From Uloborus plumipes (taxonomy: Eukaryota > Arthropoda > Arachnida > Araneae > Uloboridae), in NCBI GenBank assembly GCA_038373865.1, contig JAXGGA010004434.1, positions 24,508 to 88,507 on the forward strand: a stretch of DNA of 64,000 nucleotides. The letters are read 5' to 3'. The notes beneath the pieces were generated by a model. It did no database searches and was not told the DNA's origin. It worked only from the letters and a program-made list of their open reading frames with translations. A program made the position numbers and the translations under genes. Numbering within the stretch: position 1 is the stretch's first letter; each line of letters starts with the position of its first letter. Of this stretch, positions 11,301-23,161 are shown piece after piece.

Positions 11301-12382
11301 CAAAATTTTCTTAATTATAAATAGCTAAACAATATGTTGGAAATTATGGAGGTATGGAGGTATCGGGTGAGTGAATAGGTGCAATAACTATGGGTGAGGC
11401 GAATAATTAACTATAGTGGCATCATTAAACTATGGGTATGAGGCAATTAAAAATGAAGAAATTAACGGAAAGTTACCTTGTAGAATTCCATCGTTAGAAG
11501 ATAGTCCTAGTATAGAAGTAGGTGACAAAATTGTCACGAGAAATAAACAAAAAATAGTGTTTATCAATGATGATGGTAGTCGAAAAAAAAGGAAAAAAAA
11601 ACGTTAAAATACAAATGGTTACTAACGAATTTAGTAATGTATTACAAAAATTATCATAAATAATAAAGGAAAAAGCTATGATTCAATTTAAATTTTAAAA
11701 ATTGACTTGCATAATGCATAAATTCATGAAAAATTATGACATTACATATTAAACAGCAGCAAATCTTGCTTTCATAACAAATGACTTATAGTGAGCAGCG
11801 AAAATAAGATTCATTACTGAACCAATTTAAAATCCCGAAAACTGTTAGATGTTCGCAAATATAATGCAACAAATCAAGTGACAACATCCCTGGAGCAGTA
11901 AAATTTCTTTAAGAACATTCCGCAAATTTTCACGCATTTTCCAATAGTCTCATTATTTAATCATATTTCTCCCGGGCATTTGCGAAAATAACGTTCCAAA
12001 TTAGGAACATTTTAGATAAAGTGTTTTAAGAAAGCTGATAAAGTATTTATTAAGAATTCCCGATTATATTTTAATGCCTAGTATTAACTGCCTCGCAGGT
12101 TATTTTGGAGGATGGATATTTGATTAAAATATTTCACTGTCTTCTTTGTCGCTCGGGGAAAGCGAATGTATTGAATAAAGGAATTTGTTTAGATTTTGAC
12201 AACTTTGAAATCGGCGTTCATTTTCTTGATTTTTTTTTCTCAGGCAGAACTTCCATTCATATGTATTTTATGCAGACATTTTTAAGCATAATAAATGTGA
12301 ACAAGCTTCATTTAAGTATAAGAAATCTTCAAAACGTCACACATCATTTCCGGGCGACGATTCTGGATTGCTCAGTATTACC
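11301..12382. other. AT-rich sequence, no gene recognised
   Basis: A lysine-rich frame at 11416-11607 begins with GTG, not ATG, and ends in a homopolymer-derived KKRKKKR tail. A frame at 12105-12386 has no recognisable domain. Neither can be supported as a gene. Confidence 0.4.
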
Positions 12383-12870
12383 CTAGTCTCCTGTGAAAAA
12401 TGGATGTATGTACGTATATATGTTTGTTCCTTTAAAAATAAATAAATTAAAAAATGTGTTTGGGTTAAACGAAAAAATGGTGAGATTGGCAACAGTTGAC
12501 GGAGCTTTGAACGTTTTTTGAGCAATGACGAATTGCTCTTTTTTTTGTGCAGTGACGAATTGCTCTTTATTTTGAGCAATGACGAATTGTTCTTTATTTT
12601 CATTTTTAATCGCAGATGTTGCCGTGTGGCTTCTTTTTCAGTTTGGATTCGGAGCCTGCCACCGAGTGGGTGAACGGTGTACACTGGGCCCTGCCGTAGC
12701 CCTAAGGCTCCTCATTTCCTGATAGAGGCTTCCATGTCCAACAACCTACATACACAAACGGCCGCATGCGCCTACACATACAGATACAAACACTTACACA
12801 CACCCTCACTCACCAAGTGATTGCGAAAAACATAATTCAAATTCAAAATTTCCAAAATCTTTTAAACCTT
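12383..12870 (+). repeat. CA-rich dispersed repeat, copy 1
   Basis: The 3' part has ACACAC-type microsatellite sequence followed by ATTGCGAAAAACATAATTCA and AATTCAAAATTTCC. The same tail occurs at about 18878-18915 and, inverted, at 40860-40910. The 5' part begins with ATGGATGTATGTACG, resembling the start of the Helitron at 23162. A triple ~33-bp repeat of CAATGACGAATTGCTC (about 12520-12600) follows, and a GC-rich section lies at 12640-12720. The class of element is not established. Confidence 0.5.
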
Positions 12871-15583
12871 TATGTCCAAAATTAGTTTAACGATGATTTT
12901 TTTTTATGTTTTGGTTTTTTTGAGTTCAAAATACATCAAACAACATATATTCCGAGTATAAAAATTTTGAAAATCTCGGGGTCTAAGTCCCCCTACGCCT
13001 TAAGGCCCGTAAGAATACTGTTGTTTCCGATTGCAGGTACTATCTACCGGCCTCTGGGCGAAGTTAAAGAAGTGGTACTTAAAAGCTTCAGCAGGATTCC
13101 AGCCATTTAGAAGTCAAAATACTAAATTAATAAAAGCTTGACTTCTGAGTTCCGTCGGGGCATAAAGGGTTAAAGGTATAGGCGAAAATTACTTAAAATT
13201 ACAATTTTAGAGTAAATGGAATTTTTGAAATGGAGTCAACGTACCCTTCATATCCCTATTCGAACAGTTATTTAAAAAAAAAAAAAAGAGGGAGGCAAAC
13301 GGTCCCGTTATAAATAACCATCAGAGTAACGGCATCAGACTCTAAGAATTATCATTTGAATGAGGATAATAAGACCCAAAACTCTAACAGCCTTCGTATT
13401 CATTTTTTTTCCTCAGACGAGTGAAAAAACTTCTAGATACAATAAACCATTTCTCATGTAAAGTAATTTCAGAAAACATTAACAACATTTTTACCAATGG
13501 AAATATTTTCAAAAAAATAAAAAAACGAATACATTTTAATGAAATAACCACCGTTTGTTGACGAACCGAACAGCATTATATGGAAGTATAATGAGATTAC
13601 ATTTTATATAATCCTCACACAACATGGATCAACTAAGAGTTATTAATTTGTGAAAACTATTTTCTTACATTTTTTACAATTATTTTCTAACGTTTGAAAG
13701 CAATACCAAAACCTAACTCGGTTTCCCAGAATTTTCTACCATCACCCTCAACTTTTACCAAGCTATTACATAAAGGAAACAACTTTTTACCCAAGAATAA
13801 TTCCGCTAGATCATAAAGCGAGGAAGGGAAAGTTTTGTACAACTTTTGATAGCGCGGAAAAGGTGCGGAAAGGCATAAAATCCTTCTCGGCATGTTTGGT
13901 ACTATAATGAGTCAATCAATAGGGATGGTGTTTTGGAGGACTTTTCTCATTACACGTCTTTTTGTAGGACCATCCGTTAAATTTATGGCGAGACGGCTAA
14001 ATTTTTCCCCTCCCCTCAACTAACGAAACTCTTCCAACGATAGCCAGAGATCGTTTCGGCATAGTTGGCAAGTATTTTGGGTCGTTCTCAAAAAATAGAA
14101 GAAATGTTTTACTTCAAGGTTTGAAAAAAGTTAAGTAAAAGTTTAGAGTTGATGAAAATCAAATTCATTTAAGGATATTGCTAATAATGACTGCTTTAAA
14201 ATTGTTTTAAAAACAACACATCATAATAAACATTTCAATGGAAAATCTAGTTTTGTTGAATCGTCTAAAGTAACACAATCGTAATTAAAACAAGATAAAA
14301 TTATGTATTCTTCCTGATTTTTGAAACATTCTTGAAATAATTGCATTTGGTTTTTTAACAAATATTTTTAAAAAATATACAATGAACTTAAATTTAATTG
14401 ATCTACACCTACTTTTTAGTTGAAAAATGATGGAGGATTTAGTAAAAATTTAACTTTATATAGTTAGCGGTTTTACCTCTGAATGAAGTATAACGAAATC
14501 TCGCTTTACCTCTGACATCTCTGTAGTAAACAGAATGTTTTCTTTAGCTTCTTCATACATCATTCACAAAGAAAAATTACGAAACACAATTGCCGACGTA
14601 AAGACTGAAAACAACCCAAACGAATAAAAACTTTGTGTAAGAAATGAAGTTTAGAAATTGAAACTTTTATTAAAATACCGAAATAACCAATGCTGTCTTG
14701 TTTTAATAGCTTACCTCTCGGAGATATAATTAGTATGGATATAGTTGCATTGGTTAGTTAAAAATATCTATCTAAAAAAAGAAAAATGCTGATCACAATT
14801 TATGTAATTAGAGATACAATATATTTTGCTCTTCAGTTCACATCAGTGGTGCACATTCCATTCAAATCTTTTATATTTTTCCAATATTTCGATTCAATAA
14901 AAGTTCCAATATAGTTTCAATCTTTGAAGAGAATCGAAAACATTCCAGTGCTTTCCCAGTTTCTCAAATATTAGTACACACCCATTGCATTGAAATAGTT
15001 ATAAGTATTTCTTTTATCAGGACTCCCTTTCATTTTATAATGTTTTCAGTAAGAAATTACCTCAAAATATATATATAGCAAAGCACGAAAAATAAACCGT
15101 CGAATCTATCTCAGAAATTCAGAGCCAAAGTACTTTCGCAGAAATGTTTTCTTGATTTAATCAAATGATAAGAACTCAAATCTGAAAATTTCGAAGATTT
15201 CAATTCCAAAACTTTTTCTGCATAAGAAAAGCGGCTGCTTTTTTAAAGACATTTTCGTTCGTAGTGCTTTGTTTTTTGAATATAATAATGATTTTAACTT
15301 TATACAAATGAGAAACTTTAAAGAGCAGTTTACTGCTCTTGAAAGTTTTGCACCTGCACATATTTGAATCAGATTCCACTTTTCGGAAATTTTTGAAATT
15401 GTTTCCCATTCTTAAATGACCATTAAACATTGCATACAGGAAAAGAATATTACTAAGAACTACCTGGTGACGATTACTCAATTTTGATAAAAACTCAAGA
15501 TACTATTTTTAAGCTTAGTACAGCAGAATATCAATTCAACTGCGGTCAGTTGCTACTACGAAACATAGAAGGCAGTCACAGTT
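12871..15583. other. AT-rich stretch, no element recognised
   Basis: The only compositionally distinct part is 13687-14060. It includes a minus-strand frame (13893-13687, 68 codons) ending in GRKFWETELGFGIAFKR. I do not recognise it; it has no signal peptide, repeats or known motif, and without conservation it cannot be called a gene. The rest is non-coding AT-rich sequence with short (TA)n near 15069. Confidence 0.35.
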
Positions 15584-15596
15584 GTTAAGTGCAGTT

Positions 15597-15878
15597 TTTT
15601 TTTTTTTTTTGTCGTGTGCCAGCCAGGTTGGCAATTTGGGGTGCGCTGCTTCACTTTTCCAACTGCACCGTTATTTGGTGTGAAGTCCGACTTCCACAGT
15701 ACACGCATGCCATAGGGACCCGTTTATAGGGTAGGCAACCTTTCACACAACCACACATTCACACAAAGAAAGGACAAGGACAGGAGAGAGAAAGCACATC
15801 CATGCCCAAGCCGGGACTCGAACCCGGGGCCACACCATCCATGGCAGACTACTCTGACCACAGGACAAGGTGGCCGGC
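15597..15878 (-). mobile_element. tRNA-derived SINE, family A, copy 2 (perfect duplication)
   Basis: The body is flanked by the exact 13-bp repeat GTTAAGTGCAGTT (15584-15596 and 15879-15891). A poly-T (poly-A on the minus strand) adjoins the left repeat. On the minus strand the 5' head GCCGGCCACCTTGTCCTGTG leads to an A-box-like GGTCAGAGTAGTCTG and a B-box GGTTCGAGTCCCGGC. These are the marks of a Pol III retroposon moved by LINE machinery. The duplication being intact suggests it is the youngest of the three family-A copies here. Confidence 0.88.
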
Positions 15879-16109
15879 GTTAAGTGCAGTTATATTATTG
15901 TTTAATAACGGTTCATACCGCTACTAATCTTCAATAAAGTTTACATTTTGTATCACTATGGATCAGCAAACTGAGCTCTCGAAAATGGGTGTCTTGCCCT
16001 AAAATCTCCTTCACTTATGCAATAAATTACTTAAAATTCCTTTTAACTCGAATTGAGCACGTAATACTACAACAGAACCACGGCAAAGTACAATGCAAAG
16101 TTTCTTGAC

Positions 16110-16258
16110 ACTGGTGTCGTGACGTCAGCCAATGAAAAACGAGCTAGATAAAACGTCACAGCCTACTTGGCGAATTAGATGAGATCCTTAACTACTTGTG
16201 AGCTCTTATTGGCTCCGCGCGTAGTGACGTTTATTGTCAACTTAAGTTGCTGTGAAGT
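16110..16258. repeat. Diverged core of the 300-bp TWA MITE family
   Basis: GTGACGTCAGCC, ATGAAAAACGAGCTAGATAA, AACGTCACAGCCTACTTGGC and GTGAGCTCTTATTGGCTC match the middle of the MITE at 16888-17190. The terminal sequences differ, so this is either an older member or a related subfamily. Confidence 0.6.
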
Positions 16259-16307
16259 ATAGTAAGTTCAAAGATTGTTGTTATTGTCTTGTAACAGTTC
16301 GGAATGT

Positions 16308-16544
16308 GCTGTGCTTCATTTCCCAACTGTACCGTAATTCGGCGTGAAGTCCAACTTTAACAGTGCACACACGCCATAGGGACCGTTTTGTAGGGCAGAC
16401 AACCATTCACATCACAGCAACACAGTCACACAAAAAAGGAAAAGAACAAGAGCGGTAAAGTGCATCCATGCCCGAGCCAAAATTCGAACCCGGAACCTCC
16501 CCATTCGGGTCAGACTGCTCTAACCACCAGAAAAAGTAGCCGGC
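16308..16544 (-). mobile_element. tRNA-derived SINE, family A, copy 3
   Basis: It aligns with the other family-A copies throughout: the GCCGGCTAC head, GGTTCGAATTTTGGC in place of the intact B-box region, and the AACTGTACCGTAATTCGGCG block near the 3' end. It is more diverged than copy 2. No clear target duplication was found. Confidence 0.7.
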
Positions 16545-16632
16545 ACTAATCCTTGCTCAAACCTATATGTTCAAAATGAAAGAAGAGAACTTTTTATACA
16601 TCGCCAATAAACCATTTTTGGCAACGCTAATT

Positions 16633-16717
16633 CCCAGGTGGCACAAATAACCTAAGCGGTTGTTACAACGTTAATAACCATTTTACAACCTTTAAAAAAC
16701 GAAGTGTGCTACTTGGG
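16633..16717. mobile_element. Small MITE with CCCARGTRGCACA ends, copy 2
   Basis: It starts CCCAGGTGGCACAAATAACC and ends GTGTGCTACTTGGG. The interior is the inverse complement of the copy at 1012-1118, with an ACGTTTAAACGTTT segment missing. Confidence 0.65.
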
Positions 16718-16887
16718 TTGGTTTTCCACAGGCCTAGTTTAGCAAATAGAATCTTTTAATTCTAGGTACATTGAAAGTCAACTTGTCAGGGCCTGACCTA
16801 TAGCCGGAAAGGGAAGCTGTAGCTTTATTGCACATACTTAAGTTCATTCTCGCTAAGCCTGGAAAATTCAACGGAAAATTCAACTTA

Positions 16888-17190
16888 GGCAGGAATTCAA
16901 GTGAAACAGGCGATCGCAAATTACAATTCTTACTGGAAATGAATTACATTAGAACGTTTCTTGATAAAAACATCGTGACGTCAGCGTGACGTTTGCCTAT
17001 GAAAAACGAGCTAGATAAAACGTCACAGCCTACTTGGCGAATAAGAGGAGATCACTGACTGCTTGTGAGCTCTTATTGGCTCCACCCGTAGTGACGTCAG
17101 TGCCAAGTTAAGTTGATGATAATGTAATTCACTTCCAGTAGCGATTGCAATTCGAAGCGATTGCAATGGTGTTTCACTTGAATCCCTGCC
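16888..17190. mobile_element. PIF/Harbinger-type MITE, 303 bp, copy 1
   Basis: Ends GGCAGGAATTCAAGTGAAAC and, in complement, GGCAGGGATTCAAGTGAAAC extend into long inverted arms of roughly 70 bp. TTA flanks both sides (16885-16887 and 17191-17193). Other copies lie at 41990-42292, 51410-51711 and 59831-60132. Each copy carries up to two TGACGTCA palindromes. It has no coding capacity. Confidence 0.85.
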
Positions 17191-17193
17191 TTA

Positions 17194-18067
17194 GTTAAAC
17201 AGTGCATAAACAGCACAGAAAGGTCTAGTAATCTAAAAGTCTAGTAAATATAAAGTCTATTTTCTCAACCTGTGTACTAAATACAAAAAGACATTCGCTA
17301 ATGCATCTTATTGAAAATGATGTTAAAGCTTTTAAGTGGTTAACTGATTTTTACAGAATGGAAGACAAAAATGTAAATTATAGAACATTTGATACTAGTA
17401 GTTTAAAATTGAGACTAGAACTGGTTAATATTTTTAGGAATGTGCAGCAATGGCTTCCAAAGTATGCTTGTAAAACGGTTTTCAAAGGAAGCGTTATCTA
17501 AGCAAGTACAAATATTGATTTTATTTTCATAGAGCAAACTTTGAGATTTTCAGTTTGATGTTACCAAGTAATATAAAACCGAATACCTGATCGAAAACAT
17601 TTTAATTTTAAATTTAGGGTCATAAAAGTACTCAAAACTTCATTTTCTTACGAACGGAAAAATCAAGATTTTGTTATGGCTTTATTGGAAGGAGGCAAAA
17701 ATTTCTCAAGTTACTGCTAATTCTTTAATAAAGATGGATGACACTGTGTTTAAGTCCTTATTAAATTGTGCGCTTATAATTTATTCTGAAAGACATTTTA
17801 AATGAAAATCTGAAACGGTTGAGAAAGACTTCCTTTTTTTTCCTAAAATAGTTAAGTACTCTCCTCTCTTTAATAGCCTCGCAAATTACTTTTAATAATA
17901 GTTAAAATTAAAAACCTGTCGTTCTCACTCAAATTTAGCATACTGGTTCACGTCATTTAAATAAAATATTGAAAGTGAAATTACTTTAAGAATATGACCC
18001 ATTTAAGGTGTAATTAAGAATTTATCCACACTTTTCTACGCAAAATCTTTTGATCAAAATACATATC
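17194..18067. other. AT-rich sequence with an unassigned 66-codon frame
   Basis: The plus frame 17301-17501 begins with ATG and reads without low-complexity bias (for example AFKWLTDFYRMEDKNVNYRT). It matches nothing I recognise and is short enough to be chance or an exon relic. The remainder is featureless. Confidence 0.35.
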
Positions 18068-18465
18068 TGTGGCTTGGTTCTAAAAGGACCAATGTCAATT
18101 TTTTCACATTCTAGATTATTTACATCAAAAGTTTCCAATTTAGTAAAACTCTAATTCTACAAAGGCCAATGTCTATATAATATATAATAATATATATATT
18201 ATATATTAAATAAATTATTATATATATTTATATATATTATAAGAATTATTATATATATTTATATATAATATATAATTTCTATAACATATAAAAAAATTCA
18301 TGTGATAAAATAATGTTTCTTTACACTAACAATAAATAAATACCGAAAAATAATAATGGGAATCTTAGTATAAGAAAGTTATAGCATTCTAAAAAATCTC
18401 AAATATCTTTCATCGCCTTTTTCTCGAAACTAACATTTTTGACTTAGGACCTTTTAGGACCAAGC

Positions 18466-18469
<4 letters not shown>
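18068..18469. mobile_element. MITE candidate with TGTGGCTTGG ends and AT cruciform core
   Basis: The left end TGTGGCTTGGTTCTAAAAGG is mirrored by the complement of CCTTTTAGGACCAAGCCACA on the right, each followed by GACC/GGTCC. The interior (about 18175-18290) is an almost pure A/T palindromic tract. No transposase is present and no duplication is clear. A long (AT)n microsatellite abuts the right end. Confidence 0.55.

Positions 18470-18532
<63 letters not shown>
18470..18532. repeat. (AT)n microsatellite
   Basis: About 60 bp of uninterrupted AT dinucleotide. A second tract of similar size is at about 18919-18973. Confidence 0.95.
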
Positions 18533-18535
<3 letters not shown>

Positions 18536-18654
18536 CCTAATCTATAATATCACGAAAAATGCAGTTAAAAGTTTTACACAAAGACAAAGTTTTTGTTTAT
18601 TTATTTTCAAATTTTTATTGAGCAAAGCCAAATTGTAATATGTTTTCTTTTTGT

Positions 18655-18918
18655 ACCTCAAACGTCGTGTAGTCCCTCTTTCAGAATGGCTGTCTGCCGA
18701 CGTGTCCGCAGGCTCCTACGGGAGGCCCATGCTGGAAATAGGGGCAAAGCAGCTCACACACACGACCGTCTAGAGTCTATTAGAGACACACATTCTAGAG
18801 ACACACATTCTAGACACACACATTCTAGACACACACATTCTAAACACATACACACACACACTTATCCCAAATCGTCATTGCGAAAAACATAATTTGAATT
18901 TAAAGTTTCAAAACTCAA
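18655..18918 (+). repeat. CA-rich dispersed repeat, copy 2
   Basis: A GC-rich 5' part (TGTCCGCAGGCTCCTACGG) leads to tandem GACACACATTCTA units and (CA)n. The tail CGTCATTGCGAAAAACATAA and TTTGAATTTAAAGTTTC is shared with the copies at 12383-12870 and 40853-40943. The open frame across it merely translates the repeats. Confidence 0.55.
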
Positions 18919-18973
<55 letters not shown>

Positions 18974-18978
<5 letters not shown>

Positions 18979-20504
18979 TACTTTATTGCATTTATTTGTT
19001 GGTGACTCTTCTGACTTCGACAGAACAAATATAATTTTAAATATTGGAGAAGATTTTCAGAACTGAAGAATTTATGTTTTTCATAAACTCACAAATCCAT
19101 TCGGGTGTCTCCCCCCGCCCCCGGCCCCTTTGGGACGCTACTGTATTAAGCCTTCTTCCATGCTTTGTCTCATTTTTCTAAATTTTACGAGAAAATAGGC
19201 TAAAAATAAACAGTCTACTACTACAGACCGTCTACTCAAAGATAGTCTACAGGACTACGGTAAGAGATTTGTCTTCATATTATATGTGGAAGACAAAAGT
19301 GTTTTAATTAAAAAATAATGAATCTTCATCGTGCATCTAAGAAATGCAGAATGTTTAAAAACAAAGAACACGGATTCAGGGTTTCAAGGGCTTTTTGAAA
19401 CTAGGAGAGATATTTGAAAGTGATATGTGCAAATTTTTATTTTAAAAAAGGGAGAGATATTTTCAAACCTGCATAGTAAAAAACGGATTTAAATAAAAAA
19501 TAATCACCAATTCACTTGCTCTTTAAGGGAACTTCGTTTGAAATAATATACAGCTGTTTGCACTCACGCCTACGAGCAATAACCGAGATATCCTAAAACT
19601 TTCTACATGTCAGTGAATCGAGAAAATATACTGCATTGTGAATCCGAAAGATAAAGAAATTCTCGTATGGGACGCCATTTTACTGCCGGATATATCTGGA
19701 TCCATGTCCTGACAGATATTGAAATTGTCAGTTATGCTATTCAATGGGATTAGATGGAAACGAAAGATTTCGATTCGGAAGGTTTTCCGAGTTGAATATT
19801 TATGGACACCATCTCAGCAGATATTTTGTTGCATTCGGATAGTTTTACGGCAGCTACAAATTTCATCTCCATAAAAGTTGCACTCCGACTGCAGGTAGCA
19901 TAACTCCGTTTTGGATTAAGTTACTGCCGTGGAATGAAAAAGACGAGCTTGTTTTTGCAAGTAGTTTTCCGTCAAAAATAAATTTAACTTGAAATATTTC
20001 GTTTCTTTTTCTCTGAATATGTAGGTTAAATTTTAGAAAGTGAGCAGACTTTTCGTATTTATTTGGGATCAGTAAAAGAAGTAATGAAACAAAAGGAGAA
20101 GAAAAAAAAAACATAAAATCATACCGCTGTTTCGGTACAATTATGATGTGAGTATAATTGTTGAGCTATTCAGCTTTAATGCTTAATGTTTTAATACATC
20201 ACAAAACTTACCCTTTATACCCCGACGAGACTCAGAAGTCCCGATTATATTAATTTAGTATTATGAATCCTAAATGGCTGGATTTATGCTGGTACTTGAC
20301 AGTACAACTCCTTGTACTCTGCTGAGAGGTCGACAGATGGTACGTGCGAACAGAAAGTTTTCTTAAGGGCCCTAAGGCACAGGGGCCTTAGACTCTAATG
20401 ATTTTACAATTGTTTTACTCGTTATATATGTTTCATGTATTTTCAACAAAAAAAAACGAAAAACATATATAAAAATTCATTGCCAAATTCATTTAGGACA
20501 TAAA
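18974..20504. other. Sequence without recognised elements
   Basis: Part of this stretch (about 19550-19870) has a balanced, non-repetitive composition unlike the surrounding AT-rich sequence, and may be unique DNA. No convincing frame was found. A C-rich tract lies at about 19105-19130. Confidence 0.4.
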
Positions 20505-20552
20505 CACTGTTAAAAATTTTCCTGAAATTTTACGGTAATAGTTACTGGCATC

Positions 20553-20849
20553 ATTTCATTTCATTTCCCACTCCAGGGTCCCCCGTACCTACCACAGCTT
20601 CGTGGTTTAACCGGGATAGGGCCCTGAAGAGCGCTCTGATCTTAATTTTGAACCAGAACCTAGGGTTCAGCAAACCCTTGACCCAGCACCCCCAGAGGTA
20701 TCGTTTCACTTGGAGGACTTTGTGACCACTACATTTTTAACGCCTCCCAGCCATCATTAACAAGACGGTGGATCTTTGATCGGCTGGGATCGAACCCGGG
20801 TCCCTCCGGACACGAAATCGATGAGTTACCGATCGGGTACCACGGCCCA
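20553..20849 (-). mobile_element. tRNA-derived SINE, family C
   Basis: Exact 12-bp flanks GTTACTGGCATC are at 20541-20552 and 20850-20861. On the minus strand the head CTGGGCCGTGGTACCCGATC leads through GGTAACTC to a B-box GGTTCGATCCC. The 3' end is a short (TGAAA)n-like tail. The body differs entirely from family A. Confidence 0.85.
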
Positions 20850-20929
20850 GTTACTGGCATCCATGTTGCCAGTAACTTTTACCGTAAAATATTTTTTTAC
20901 TGTAGTTTACGGAAGAGAAAACGAGAATT

Positions 20930-22540
20930 AAACAAGAAGTTTTGTCAAGAACTAAACGAGCCTACTTTCCCGTACATCGACATCAGCATTGTAGCATCTG
21001 ATCAATATTCTCTTGATTATCTGAAACTAAAAATTATGTCAAACATATCTTTATAGCACTTAAAGCTGATTTCTGAAAGCAAAATATACCCCTCTCATCA
21101 GATAAAATAGACACGTAAAAAGTAAATAAACGAGTCAATAAAGTTTTGTTGCACCTTTTAAAGAATGTAACTGTTATAGTTCTTCGTAGAAAAATTCCAC
21201 AATCGTTTTCAAAAGAAAAAATAAATAAATAAATAAAATAAAAGTACAAAGAACTTCAAAACACATTTTATCAAAGAAAGAAAAAAAACTTGTTCGTTAA
21301 TAAAATGTCTTGAATTTCATTTTTAATCCGTTGCCAGTTGTTAAATATAAATAAGGAATAAAATGCTCTCGTGAATGAAAAATTTTTGTTAACAAAAAAA
21401 AATCGTCTGATAAAAAAAAATAATAATAATAAATTAAACAAACAAATAAATAAATAAACAAAAAATCGTCTGCCCAGTCAGTCATTTTTTCTGAGCCTGC
21501 ATTTCCGCCATGTTTGCGGAGTCGGAGTCGGAATCAGAGTCCTCACAGAAGATTATTCAGAAAAGTACTTTACAATACATTATTTATCAAAACCATTTTC
21601 TTACAAAGTTAGTTTGAAGGAAATCCGCCTTGAAGTTCAGAATCAACATTCAATTTAAATTTCTCCGTAGGCGCTCATGTTAAAATTTTTTCTGAACGGT
21701 TCATCATTGAACGAAAAATGGTTCAAATTGAAAAGTGAAATATAGGAATGAGCCTCTCCGAGATCTTTCGAACAAAAAAAAGTTTATTCAATTCGGACGG
21801 TTCACTTAAAAGTTATTATGTGGGGAAAGGTTGTTTGAACGGTTCAATGTTGAACAAAAAAAATGTTCAAATTGAAAATTTAAATACGGTAATGAAGCAT
21901 CCTTGCCGAGACCTTTTGAACAAAAAAAAGTTTGTTTAAATCGGACTGTGCATTCAAAAGTTATTAGGTGTGAGAGCTTGTTTGAACGGTTCAATGTTGA
22001 ACGAAAAATTGTTCAAATCGAAATTGTAGATACGGGAATGAAGTACCCTTGAAAAGATCTTTCGAACAAAAAAAAAGTTTGTTCAAATCGGACTGTTAAC
22101 TAAAAAGTTAATATCGCGGGCCAGGTTGTTTGAACGGTTTAAAGTTGCACCAAAAATTGTTCAAATCGAAAAATCAAATATGGGAATGAGCTGTACTCGC
22201 CGAGATCTTTCCAACAAAAAAAAGTTTGTCCAAATCGGAATGTTCATTCAAAAGTTATTAGGGGGGGACAGACAGACAGACAGACAGACAGACCGACCGA
22301 CCGACGCACAAATTCCCCATCTCAATACCCTACTTTCAAATTTTTAATTTTTCGATATTTATTTCATTTTTTTGTTTCTTTTTGACTTTTTTTTACTTGG
22401 CGATATTTTTTTTTACTTGGCGATATTTTTTTGGACTTGGCGATATTTTTTGGACTTGGCGACATTTTTTAGATGCATTAAGCCAATTTTAATGCTTTTT
22501 TCGTCTCTTTTATTTTTAACGGAAAGTAGGCTAAAAACAC
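20930..22540. repeat. Unclassified 'element X', copy 1
   Basis: This block is shared with 37317-39603 from ACAAGAAGTT and AACTAAACGAGCCTACTTTC to AGGCTAAAAACAC. In order it holds an AT-rich 5' half, a GGAGTCGGAGTCGGA box, four tandem ~145-bp units (21690-22262), a (GACA)n tract, ATTCCCCATCTCAATACCCT, and short TTGGCGATATTTTT repeats (about 22395-22470). No domain is readable in any frame. No terminal inverted repeats or poly-A tail define it, so its class is unknown. Confidence 0.65.
21690..22262. repeat. Four tandem ~145-bp units in element X copy 1
   Basis: Each unit starts near TTTGAACGGTTCAATGTTGA and contains GAGATCTTTCGAACAAAAAA, AAGTTTGTTCAAATCGGAC and CAAAAGTTATTAGG. The starts are near 21690, 21830, 21980 and 22125. 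The array runs into (GACA)n at 22266-22300. Confidence 0.85.
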
Positions 22541-22784
22541 GTGATACGGACGACAAGGATCGAACCCTGGACCCAATGTTTTCAAGCTGCTGTACTATAC
22601 ATGGTACCAGATGAGACACATCAATAGAGCGGAAATAGTGTATCATCTGCATCTCCCAGTAAGTCACGTGGTGATCAATTGGCGCTGCAGTAGCAATTTT
22701 TTTATCGGTACAATTTACTGTAAAAGCTACATTTTATAGTAACATTTACCATAAAAGCTTCCTGAATTTTTAACAGTGAAGGGT

Positions 22785-23161
22785 AAAATCGCACGGTAAA
22801 ACAACGATGCAGTGCAGCAGTATTTCGACTTTTGGCAGTTAGAGTGTAGTTTGAAGGAACAATGATTAAGGTTGAAAATTAATGTTAAAAATTAATACTA
22901 TTCAATTCAAAGTATGTTAACACATAAAAGTAAAGAATATGTACTATACAGATACCTATGTCATTATTTTCAGTCACTTAACTAACTTTCTGTTAGTATT
23001 TCATCCCCCACCCCTTTTTTAAGTTTTGCTGTAAAATATCAGTTCTAGCATTGCGTTGTTGTTCCTTTGGAACAGTGAAATGATGCAGAGTACTGTACAG
23101 TTTGGAAGCAATTGAATATGAGGCTTATATTTATTACTGCTGCATATCCATTATTAATCTA
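22785..23161. other. AT-rich sequence, nothing recognised
   Basis: No frame, RNA-like structure or repeat boundary is visible between element X and the short Helitron. Confidence 0.4.

Noticed and set aside
11416..11607. 63-codon basic protein
   Set aside because: It starts with GTG, has a stop just upstream, and its basic tail comes from an A-rich homopolymer.
13687..13893. 68-codon minus-strand protein gene
   Set aside because: Composition is plausible but there is no motif, no splice context I can support and no homologue I recognise.
22266..22300. CRISPR-like array from the regular repeats before (GACA)n
   Set aside because: The ~145-bp units are diverged tandem repeats without unique spacers, and the context is eukaryotic.
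22550..22690. A sixth tRNA-SINE, from GGGTTCGATCC on the minus strand
   Set aside because: Only the B-box-like sequence is clear; no A-box at the right distance and no target duplication.
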